A DNA stretch of 33,273 nt from Pseudomonadota bacterium. GTDB taxonomy: Bacteria; Desulfobacterota; GWC2-55-46; JADFVP01. Location: positions 1 to 33,273 of the forward strand of contig JADFVP010000003.1 in NCBI GenBank assembly GCA_015222595.1, in the 5' to 3' direction. Below the pieces are notes generated by a model that did no database searches, was not told the DNA's origin, and saw nothing but the letters and a program-made list of their open reading frames with translations. The translations under genes and the position numbers were made by a program. Shown piece after piece: positions 1-6,571 of this stretch (position 1 is its first letter; each line of letters begins with the position of its first letter).

Positions 1-1
1 G

Positions 2-382
2 GTAACCACGGCCGCCGTAGCAGTAAAAGAGAAGGCCGCAGAGGCAGTTAGCGGCGCGGCTGCCGTAACGACAACACCTGAGACGACAGAGGCGAAAGCC
101 GCAGCCTCACCAGAGACCGTGCGGCTCGGAGGCTCTATCTTCAAGAGAAAGTGCGTTGCGTGCCACGGCATCGGCGGCAAGGGCAGCGCAATGGCTCCGG
201 GTTTTGTCGGCAACGAGTGGGTTAAGTCCACAGACGTAGCTGGCATTTCAGCAGTAATCACAGGGGGGAGAACCGGCGCGGCCAAGAAGTATAAAAAGTT
301 CCCCATACCGATGCCGGCGCACGCGAGTATGAAGAGCGAAGAGGTCTCTGCTCTGGCCCACTACATAAAATCGATCAACTGA
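2..382 (+). CDS. c-type cytochrome, class I, C-terminal part
   Basis: The reading frame is already open at the left edge, so the true start lies outside. The visible part begins with about 40 residues rich in Ala, Thr, Lys and Glu, which look like a flexible linker, followed by a compact class I cytochrome domain. The haem-binding motif CVACH is encoded at 152-166, and the Met in IPMPAH (codon at 311) is the likely distal haem ligand. The C-terminal helix SALAHYIKSI is typical of the family. It should be a periplasmic or membrane-anchored monohaem electron carrier, possibly of the c5 type. The N-terminal anchor or partner domain cannot be seen. A strong terminator follows 36 bases after the stop. 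Confidence 0.88.
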   Translation, partial: VTTAAVAVKEKAAEAVSGAAAVTTTPETTEAKAAASPETVRLGGSIFKRKCVACHGIGGKGSAMAPGFVGNEWVKSTDVAGISAVITGGRTGAAKKYKKFPIPMPAHASMKSEEVSALAHYIKSIN

Positions 383-418
383 GCCGTGCTTACTGTAAGC
401 ACGTTGGTCCAAGCCTAC

Positions 419-460
419 GGACACTTTCGCGCGCAAAGCGCGCGAAAGTGTCCGTTTTAT
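419..460 (+). terminator. Rho-independent terminator of the cytochrome gene
   Basis: A perfect 16-bp inverted repeat (GGACACTTTCGCGCGC at 419-434, partner at 438-453) closes on a 3-base loop AAA and is followed by GTTTTAT. It separates the cytochrome from the motility genes downstream. A small extra hairpin (GTGCTT/AAGCAC, 386-402) lies just after the stop codon. Confidence 0.9.
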
Positions 461-494
461 CTAGCTCTTGAGAGTCTGCAAATCCAGAATTGGC

Positions 495-522
495 TCAAGT
501 TTAAGCAATAAAAGGCCGTAGA
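495..522 (+). promoter_or_regulatory. FliA-like promoter ahead of the pentapeptide gene (weak)
   Basis: TCAAGTTT at 495-502, 12 bases, then GCCGTAGA at 515-522. The upstream box matches the enterobacterial sigma-28 -35 (TAAAGTTT) at 7 of 8 bases. The downstream box keeps GCCG but departs from GCCGATAA after that. The 12-base spacer is the same as in the better matches at 1114 and 2987, which is the main reason for listing it. The start codon is 78 bases downstream. Confidence 0.4.
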
Positions 523-599
523 ATAGAGAAAGGGCACTTTTAAAGACGAACCGTGCAGCCTTGCCACATGAGTTCAACCATATAAACGGAGACAAACCA

Positions 600-947
600 A
601 TGGCCAGCGGACCAAAACCCAGCACAGACCCTATGTACCAGCTCCTTAGGGATGAACATATAGGAGAGTTCAATGCCAAGAAGGCCGCAGGAGCCGAGTT
701 CGATATAAGAGGCACGAACCTGCAAGGGCTCGACCTGCGCGAACTAGATGTCGAGGGCATAGACTTCTCCGGCTGCTACCTGCGCGGATCGGACCTGCGC
801 GGGCTCGACTTCAGCTCTTGCCGCTTAGAAGGCGTAAGCATAAGGAACGCCAAGATCTCTGGCGTCTACCTGCCAAAGGAGTTGACTACAAATGAGATAC
901 TGATGTCGCTAAACCACGGAACACGTATGAGGTACAAAACCCTTTAG
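600..947 (+). CDS. Pentapeptide-repeat protein
   Basis: A 115-residue protein. The start at 600 is preferred over an in-frame ATG at 561 because GGAGA (588-592) lies 7 bases ahead of it. Residues about 30-85 form overlapping A(D/N)LXX-type pentapeptides (for example LQGLDLRELD, FSGCYLRGSDLRGLDF), which fold into a right-handed quadrilateral beta-helix of roughly three coils. The conserved-looking N-terminus (MYQLLRDEHIGEFNAKKAAG) and C-terminus (ISGVYLPKEL...GTRMRY) flank the helix and suggest a specific subfamily rather than a random repeat protein. There is no signal peptide, so it is probably cytoplasmic. Function is unknown. It sits directly upstream of motAB with its own terminator between, and a possible FliA-type promoter hints at a link to motility. 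Confidence 0.85.
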   Translation: MASGPKPSTDPMYQLLRDEHIGEFNAKKAAGAEFDIRGTNLQGLDLRELDVEGIDFSGCYLRGSDLRGLDFSSCRLEGVSIRNAKISGVYLPKELTTNEILMSLNHGTRMRYKTL

Positions 948-980
948 CGTCTTCCTTATACTTGCTATTCAGATAATAGA

Positions 981-1021
981 GGGTACAGAGCGCTTCTTGG
1001 GCTCTGTGCCCTTTACTTTTT
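981..1021 (+). terminator. Terminator after the pentapeptide gene
   Basis: GGGTACAGAGC (981-991) pairs with GCTCTGTGCCC (1001-1011), 11 pairs with one G-T wobble, then TTTACTTTTT. It separates the pentapeptide gene from motAB. Confidence 0.85.
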
Positions 1022-1113
1022 CGGACACAGGCCTCTGCATATACCGGACTATTCTGTCCGATTTGACGACCTTGCAGTAACTCCCCGCCAGACGTACGCT
1101 CTTGTATAAGCTC

Positions 1114-1141
1114 TAAAGTTTTCGCTCCATTCAGGCGATAA
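1114..1141 (+). promoter_or_regulatory. FliA (sigma-28) promoter of motAB
   Basis: TAAAGTTT (1114-1121), 12 bases, GGCGATAA (1134-1141). This matches the E. coli FliA consensus TAAAGTTT-N11-GCCGATAA at 15 of 16 bases, with a spacer one base longer. Transcription would start near 1148, about 40 bases before motA. Stator genes are classic late (class 3) flagellar genes, so the assignment is biologically expected. Confidence 0.8.
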
Positions 1142-1188
1142 CAAAAGATATAGAGTGCAAAAAAAATCTATTCTTCTGGGGTTAAAAA

Positions 1189-1986
1189 ATGGATATAGCA
1201 ACAATTGCCGGCGTGCTACTTGGCTTCGGCCTGATCATCGTTTCGATTCTGCTCAGCGGCTCCCTAATGGCGTTCGTCAATATACCGGGCCTTGCAATTG
1301 TGGTAGGTGGAACCATTGCAGCCACACTCATAATGCAGCGCCTGAGTGTGGTTCTCGGAGCCGTAAAAGTTGCTATCAACGTCTTAAAAAGCGGCACCGG
1401 CTCCTCCGTCGATCTCATCAAAGAGATGGTACAACTCTCCGACGTTGCCCGTAAAGAGGGGCTACTGGCGCTTGAAAAAGCCAAGCCCAAGAACCTCTTT
1501 CTTGCCAAGGGGCTCCGGTTGTTGGCAGACGGAGTCGATCTTAAAGATATAGCCGCAATACTAAAGACCGAACTTCTATATATTAAGCAACGCCATAAGC
1601 GCGGGCAGAAGATTTTCAAGTTCATGACGGCAACGGCTCCGGCAATGGGCATGGTCGGTACGCTTATAGGGCTGGTGCAGATGTTAATGTCGCTCAGCGA
1701 TCCGTCTGCAATCGGCCCCGCAATGGCCGTTGCGCTCCTGACCACCTTTTATGGCGCCGTACTCGCTTTCCTGGTATTTGGCCCAATAGCCGCCAAGCTC
1801 GAGAGCAGAACCGATGAAGAGAGCGCACAACTCGAAATGATACTGAGCGGCATTGCCGGGATCTACAATAAAGAGAATCCAAGAATGATAGAGCTGCGCC
1901 TAGCCACCTTCCTCGACCCGAAGACGAGAAATAGCCTCGGTGGGGATAAGAACAAGGGCGATGGAAAAGACAAGAAGGCCGCCTAA
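1189..1986 (+). CDS. motA: Flagellar motor stator protein MotA
   Basis: A 265-residue inner-membrane protein that with MotB forms the ion-conducting stator driving flagellar rotation. Four membrane segments are visible: about residues 5-25 and 30-50 at the N-terminus, and about 145-170 (TATAPAMGMVGTLIGLVQML) and 180-205 (AMAVALLTTFYGAVLAFLVFGPIA) after the long cytoplasmic loop. The MGMVGTLIGL segment and LLTTFYGA are hallmark MotA/PomA motifs. The length of about 260 is that of the PomA-like, often sodium-driven, branch rather than the 295-residue E. coli MotA, but the ion cannot be decided from this alone. The tail is Lys-rich (DKNKGDGKDKKAA). GGGG lies 7 bases before the ATG. motB follows after 82 bases. 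Confidence 0.95.
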   Translation: MDIATIAGVLLGFGLIIVSILLSGSLMAFVNIPGLAIVVGGTIAATLIMQRLSVVLGAVKVAINVLKSGTGSSVDLIKEMVQLSDVARKEGLLALEKAKPKNLFLAKGLRLLADGVDLKDIAAILKTELLYIKQRHKRGQKIFKFMTATAPAMGMVGTLIGLVQMLMSLSDPSAIGPAMAVALLTTFYGAVLAFLVFGPIAAKLESRTDEESAQLEMILSGIAGIYNKENPRMIELRLATFLDPKTRNSLGGDKNKGDGKDKKAA

Positions 1987-2068
1987 CCGGCGTAGGACTA
2001 ACCGGTGCAGTTATTGGACGGCTAAGAAGCGACATTATCGGTACTAGATACAGCACGGAGAGCGTGAA

Positions 2069-2863
2069 ATGGCGGAAGCCGAAATAGATTTTGACTGTAG
2101 CGATGACGGAGAAGATGTAGAAGAGGGGGCTGCATGGCTTGCCACCTTCGGCGACCTGATGAGCCTGCTTCTTACCTTCTTCGTGCTGCTGCTCTCTTTT
2201 GCAGAAATGGATATAGTAAAATTTAAAGATGCAATGGGCTCCATGCAGGACGCCTTCGGCGCTGTCCAGTCAGAGGGGAGACCCGGAGACCTGGCGCCGA
2301 GCGCAGTCATCGACCTTGGGTATGAAAAGAAGGACCGGCTCTTTGAAGACCCCGTTCAAATGGACTTCAGGGCAACCGCGCCAAAGAGCGCCAACACAAT
2401 GAACAAGGAGAAGAGCGAGAGCGAAGATATTTTAAAGAGGGTAAACGCCTCTATAGCCGCCAACGGGCTTGAAAACTCCGTAGTCGTAGAGCAGAAGGGA
2501 CGCGGCGTGGTCGTCAGGGTACGCGGCCAGCTCTTCTTCAACTCTGGCTCCGCCACTCTAAAGAAAGAGGCCCACCCGCTTCTAGACGACATAATCGGTA
2601 TTGTAGAAGACTTCCCGTACCGCATGAGCGTTGAGGGGCATACCGACAACCAACCCATAAATACCACTCGTTTCCGCTCCAACTGGGAACTCTCAACCGC
2701 GCGGGCGATCTCGGCTCTCCGGTACATAATAGACACTGAACGGATCGACCTCAACCGGCTCGGCGCCGCAGGCTACTCGGACGTAAAACCGATAACCGAG
2801 AACGACACCAAGACCGGCAGGGCGCAGAACCGCAGGGTAGAGTTCATCTTCTTCAAAGAGTAG
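2069..2863 (+). CDS. motB: Flagellar motor stator protein MotB
   Basis: A 264-residue partner of MotA. The order is: acidic cytoplasmic N-terminus (residues 1-20), one membrane helix (about 23-45, WLATFGDLMSLLLTFFVLLLSF), a linker with the plug, and a C-terminal OmpA-like peptidoglycan-binding domain (about 145-262). Asp29 in FGDLMS corresponds to the essential ion-binding Asp32 of E. coli MotB. The peptidoglycan-binding signature is intact (VEGHTDNQPI, then NWELSTARA and GRAQNRRVEF). GGAGAG sits 6 bases before the ATG. The protein anchors the stator to the cell wall and almost certainly shares the motA promoter. Confidence 0.95.
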   Translation: MAEAEIDFDCSDDGEDVEEGAAWLATFGDLMSLLLTFFVLLLSFAEMDIVKFKDAMGSMQDAFGAVQSEGRPGDLAPSAVIDLGYEKKDRLFEDPVQMDFRATAPKSANTMNKEKSESEDILKRVNASIAANGLENSVVVEQKGRGVVVRVRGQLFFNSGSATLKKEAHPLLDDIIGIVEDFPYRMSVEGHTDNQPINTTRFRSNWELSTARAISALRYIIDTERIDLNRLGAAGYSDVKPITENDTKTGRAQNRRVEFIFFKE

Positions 2864-2986
2864 CCGTTTGCAGAGCCTGCAAGGCCGACCCCGTACTCTT
2901 AAAAAAAGAGGGACCCAGCAGAGACTTAAAGAATAATGCATGATAGGTAACCTACGGTTTATCCTCAATATAATCCCTTTCACCCA

Positions 2987-3014
2987 TTAAGTTTACACCC
3001 CATTTGACCGATAA
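2987..3014 (+). promoter_or_regulatory. FliA (sigma-28)-like promoter of the GGDEF-EAL gene
   Basis: TTAAGTTT (2987-2994), 12 bases, ACCGATAA (3007-3014). Seven of eight bases match the FliA consensus in each box, and the 12-base spacer is identical to that of the motA promoter. The predicted start of transcription is near 3021, leaving a leader of about 170 bases before the preferred ATG at 3195. Confidence 0.65.
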
Positions 3015-3194
3015 AAGAGTAGTGCGAAGACTTTACGCCTAAAGAGAACCGGAGCCGAAAGAAGGGCTGTGGGGTCGGTAGTGAAGCGCGAGCGCTTTAT
3101 CTTATCTTCGTACCGGGCACAGTACCGGGCACAAGAGCGAATTGCATGCAACTCGGATTCACCCAACACAATAGAGACGGGCAAGCCTAAACAG

Positions 3195-5780
3195 ATGAAA
3201 ATAATTCATAAGCTCTTAATTCTCTTTCTCTTTATCTCGCTTCTAACCTGGGCAGCCGGCTACTTTGCCGTCAACTCAAGCTTGAAGGCGCTCAAAGAGC
3301 CGCTTGCAGCCAACACAGAGTTGCTCGCCGCCAACATCCTCTCGGAGATAGAGCGGAACATCTACTCAAGAGCCGAGGCGTTGCAGGTCTATACCAGCGA
3401 CCTTACGCTTCAAGAGGTTCTACTCGAAGCGAACCAGAAGGCGGCAAAGGAGAAGCGCCTTGAGGCAACAACCAAAAAGATCGACTCTGAGTGGACCTCC
3501 GCCTCTGGTGCAACCATAACCCCGACCATGCGGCCGATACTCGACAACAGGCTCTCCGATGAACTGGTCGAGATGGCCTCTTTCTACGTTGAGAAGTACG
3601 GCCATAGCATCTTCAGCAATATCTTCGTAACCGACTCCAACGGCAGAACTATAGCCATGACGAGCAGGGCGGATAAGTACCTCCACGCAAACTCTCCCTG
3701 GTGGCAAAACGCAGTAGCCGACGATCTCTACTTCGGAGACATCGCCTTTGACCAGAAGTCCGAAACCTACGCCATCTCGATCGGCGTACGGATAGAGGAC
3801 GAAGAGGGCAAGCTGGTAGGTGTAATACACGCACAGCTGGCAATGGATGCTGTTCTTGCGCCCCTTGAAGAGCTTAACGATAAAGCGGCACTCGACAACG
3901 GCTTCGTAACCTACGCCCTGTACACCAGAGACGGAAAGCTGATAAACTCCAACACCCGCTTTCTTGAGCCTAGCGACTACCTGAGCGCGAAGAACCTCGA
4001 CCCGGCCCTGCACACCACGGCGGATGAGCATGCTGTTGTTGCCAGAGACCACGGGGACGACATCTTCAGTGTCCATACCCACGCCAAGGGGCACAAAGAG
4101 TTCCGTGGGCTCGGCTGGACGCTGGCAATAGAACAGAACGCATCCGTACTATTCGCCCCCATGCACAGGCTGAACCGGGGCGTGCTCATAGCATCTGCGG
4201 CTATTACTGTCCTGCTGGCGCTCTTCGGGCTCTACGTAATACGCGCAATCGCCAACCCCGTAAGAAAGATCCACGAAGCCGCCGACAGGGTTACCGACGG
4301 AGAACTCGACATTCGCGTTGAAGTGAACAAGGCGGACGAACTCGGACAACTTGCCACGAACTTCAACCGCATGACCGACTCTTTGCAGCGCGCCATACAG
4401 GTGCGGGACAAAGAGATCGTCGAGCGCAAATCTTCTGAAGAGAAGGTGCGCCACATCGCCTACCACGACTCCCTTACGGGGCTTCCCAACCGGGCGCTCT
4501 TTAAAGACAGGGTAGAGCAGGTGCTGCTGCGCGGACGGTGGCATAAAACACTTGCCGCAATCCTCTTTCTAGACCTCGACCGCTTCAAGGCCATCAACGA
4601 CTCTTTGGGCCACCATGCAGGAGACGAGCTTCTGGTAACGGTAGCTGGTAGACTTAAGAGCTGTCTTCGCGACGGCGACACTGCGGCCCGCATCGGCGGC
4701 GACGAGTTCACCATACTCTGCCAGGACGTTGCCCGCGTTGAGGATCTCTCCATTATCGTGGACAAGATACTCTCCGCTTTCCGCCAGCCGATATCTATTC
4801 AGGATCAGGAGATCTACATATCGACCTCGATCGGAATAAGCCTCTACCCGACCGACGGAGAGGACGCGGAGACGCTTATACAGAACGCCGATCTTGCAAT
4901 GTACCGCGCAAAGTCGAGGGGCAGAAACACCTGCCAGCACTTTATGCCGAGCATGGCGGAGAAGTCTCTCAAGCGGTTGCAGATAGAGAACGCTCTGCAC
5001 AATGCGCTTGAGCAGATGGACTTCTCGCTTCAGTACCAGCCGCTGATAGACCTGAGGAACGGCAAGATAGCGGCTACCGAGGCGCTAATCCGCTGGAACG
5101 ACGACAAGCTCGGAGAGGTAACCCCCTCTGTCTTCATACCTATCGCCGAAGAGAACGGAGACATACTTCCCATTGGACGGTGGGTACTGAAAGAGGCCTG
5201 CGAACAGAACCGGAAGTGGCAAGAGATGGGCCTGCCCAAGATACCGGTCTCTGTAAATGTCTCTTCGAAAATTTTTCGGGAGAGCGGCTTTGTCAACATG
5301 ATACGCTCTGTGCTAGGTGATGCCAACCTTGAACCGCGCTACCTTGAGCTTGAGGTAACGGAATCGATTATAATGGAAAATACCGACGAGGTGCTGGCCA
5401 CAATGGGAGAGCTGAAGGAACTCGGAGTGCTCTTCTCCATAGACGACTTCGGCACCGGCTACTCCTCTCTCTGTTACCTGAAGAAACTTCCGCTAAGCAA
5501 ACTCAAGATAGACCGGACCTTCATTAAAGAGCTTGTGAGCACGACAGAGGACCAGTCGATAGTCAAGACAATCGTGACGCTCGGCCACAACCTCGACCTG
5601 ACCGTACTGGCAGAAGGGGTAGAGACCGAGTCCCAGCTTGAGGTGTTACTCGAAGTAGGCTGCGACATGGTGCAGGGCTACCTATTCTCAAAGCCGATCT
5701 CAGCCCAGGAACTCTCGAAGCTACTGGTCAGGAAGAAGGGTTTTGTGCTCAAAGGGCCGGGCTGGAAAAAGTCCGGCTAA
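3195..5780 (+). CDS. Membrane sensor with GGDEF and EAL domains (c-di-GMP turnover)
   Basis: An 861-residue protein: first membrane helix about residues 6-26, a periplasmic Cache-type sensor (about 30-325, with the FVTDSNGRTIAMTS strand-turn pattern), second helix about 329-349, HAMP about 350-403, GGDEF about 430-595 and EAL about 605-850. GGDEF is intact (residues 501-505), with an RxxD inhibitory site (RDGD, 492-495) five residues before it. The phosphodiesterase half is also intact: EAL at 629-631, LEVTES, DDFGTGYSS from 750, and AEGVE. Both synthesis and breakdown of c-di-GMP are therefore possible. The start is uncertain: a GTG at 3069 with AAGAAGGG just ahead would add 42 residues including a duplicated YRAQ (12-bp tandem repeat near 3111-3134). 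The ATG at 3195 places the helix at the N-terminus but has a weak ribosome site. A FliA-like promoter ties it to flagellar expression. Confidence 0.93.
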   Translation: MKIIHKLLILFLFISLLTWAAGYFAVNSSLKALKEPLAANTELLAANILSEIERNIYSRAEALQVYTSDLTLQEVLLEANQKAAKEKRLEATTKKIDSEWTSASGATITPTMRPILDNRLSDELVEMASFYVEKYGHSIFSNIFVTDSNGRTIAMTSRADKYLHANSPWWQNAVADDLYFGDIAFDQKSETYAISIGVRIEDEEGKLVGVIHAQLAMDAVLAPLEELNDKAALDNGFVTYALYTRDGKLINSNTRFLEPSDYLSAKNLDPALHTTADEHAVVARDHGDDIFSVHTHAKGHKEFRGLGWTLAIEQNASVLFAPMHRLNRGVLIASAAITVLLALFGLYVIRAIANPVRKIHEAADRVTDGELDIRVEVNKADELGQLATNFNRMTDSLQRAIQVRDKEIVERKSSEEKVRHIAYHDSLTGLPNRALFKDRVEQVLLRGRWHKTLAAILFLDLDRFKAINDSLGHHAGDELLVTVAGRLKSCLRDGDTAARIGGDEFTILCQDVARVEDLSIIVDKILSAFRQPISIQDQEIYISTSIGISLYPTDGEDAETLIQNADLAMYRAKSRGRNTCQHFMPSMAEKSLKRLQIENALHNALEQMDFSLQYQPLIDLRNGKIAATEALIRWNDDKLGEVTPSVFIPIAEENGDILPIGRWVLKEACEQNRKWQEMGLPKIPVSVNVSSKIFRESGFVNMIRSVLGDANLEPRYLELEVTESIIMENTDEVLATMGELKELGVLFSIDDFGTGYSSLCYLKKLPLSKLKIDRTFIKELVSTTEDQSIVKTIVTLGHNLDLTVLAEGVETESQLEVLLEVGCDMVQGYLFSKPISAQELSKLLVRKKGFVLKGPGWKKSG

Positions 5781-5838
5781 GGCCGCTCCTTCCGGATAAG
5801 GGGCAGAGAAGAGCCGGAAAAGTACCAAAAAAAGGGGC

Positions 5839-5895
5839 ACGAACCGCAGAGAATTTTGACGAAAGAGAAGAAGATAGGACGAACGGCAGAGAATT
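5839..5895 (+). repeat. 17-bp direct repeat, 40-bp period
   Basis: ACGAACCGCAGAGAATT (5839-5855) recurs as ACGAACGGCAGAGAATT (5879-5895), 16 of 17 identical, exactly 40 bases apart in purine-rich DNA downstream of the GGDEF-EAL gene. No function is evident. Confidence 0.6.
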
Positions 5896-5933
5896 CAGAG
5901 GAAAAAAGGCCGACAGAAAGAGACAATTAGAGA

Positions 5934-5961
5934 CAAAAAAAGGGGCTTTTCGCCCTTTTTT
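5934..5961 (+). terminator. Bidirectional terminator after the GGDEF-EAL gene
   Basis: An A-run, then GGGC-TTTTC-GCCC (5943-5955), then six T. The A and T runs extend the stem and allow function in either direction. It is the first of three hairpins between the convergent GGDEF-EAL and roadblock/smc units. Confidence 0.8.
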
Positions 5962-5996
5962 CATTTTTATAATGTTCTAGCCCCACTGCTGCCCAA

Positions 5997-6036
5997 GATC
6001 CTCTTTTTTTGTTCCGAGAACAGAAAAAAGAGGATC
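5997..6036. repeat. Long inverted repeat in the convergent intergenic gap
   Basis: GATCCTCTTTTTT (5997-6009) and AAAAAAGAGGATC (6024-6036) are perfect 13-bp complements. The inner bases (GTTC/GAAC) extend the fold. There is no T-run outside the stem, so it is less typical of a terminator than its neighbours. Confidence 0.75.
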
Positions 6037-6100
6037 GACTAAAACCGATTATCAGACCAAAATCATCCCCCTCTGTTTTTATTTCTGTCACACACAAAAA

Positions 6101-6129
6101 AAAGAAGAAGCTCTTTGAGCTTCTTCTTT
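6101..6129 (-). terminator. Terminator of the smc-roadblock operon
   Basis: A perfect 13-bp stem (AAAGAAGAAGCTC at 6101-6113, partner 6117-6129) with loop TTT. On the minus strand it is followed by a run of T (complement of 6096-6100), 45 bases after the roadblock stop codon. Confidence 0.85.
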
Positions 6130-6174
6130 AGACCGACTTTATTCTACCTACTTTGCCAACTCCTGTTGTACGCC

Positions 6175-6549
6175 CTACCCCATCTCAGCCTCTAGCAACT
6201 CTCTTGCGCACTTCGATTCATAGAGCACGCGTGCCGAGCGCGCAGCCCGGTCCATAACAGCTACCACCATGTACCCTTCCTTCAGCACGGTTACGGCAAG
6301 ACGCGCGGTGCCGGTCGAGACCATAACCGACTCTACGTTGCCAAGCTCCGAGTTTTCCGCAACCTCTTTTACGAGATCGAGCACAACTGCGTTATGGGCG
6401 CCGACAAGGTCGAGTTCCAGCGGGCCGTTCCCTGCGGAGACACCCCCCCGCTCAGAAGCCTCAACCACCTCGCCGTCTCCGGCCACCATTACCGCACCCT
6501 TGGCCCCTGAGCGGCTAACAAGGTTATCGAGGATCTTCTTAAAAGACAT
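6175..6549 (-). CDS. Roadblock/LC7-domain protein
   Basis: A 124-residue protein made of one roadblock/LC7 fold: helix (MSFKKILDNLVSRSG), strands around AKGAVMVAGDGEVVEA, a long helix (NAVVLDLVKEVAENSEL), strands VESVMVSTGTARLAVTVLKEGYMVVAVMD and a C-terminal helix. Members of this family (MglB, dynein light chain LC7) dimerise and usually regulate a small Ras-like GTPase. No such GTPase is encoded in this window. It starts 22 bases after the smc stop codon and precedes a terminator, so it is probably the last gene of an smc operon. The ribosome site is poor (AGGGA directly against the ATG), so coupling to smc translation is possible. Its role next to a condensin is not known to me. Confidence 0.85.
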   Translation of the reverse strand: MSFKKILDNLVSRSGAKGAVMVAGDGEVVEASERGGVSAGNGPLELDLVGAHNAVVLDLVKEVAENSELGNVESVMVSTGTARLAVTVLKEGYMVVAVMDRAARSARVLYESKCARELLEAEMG

Positions 6550-6571
6550 TCCCTAACTGGTTCCGGTCTGG

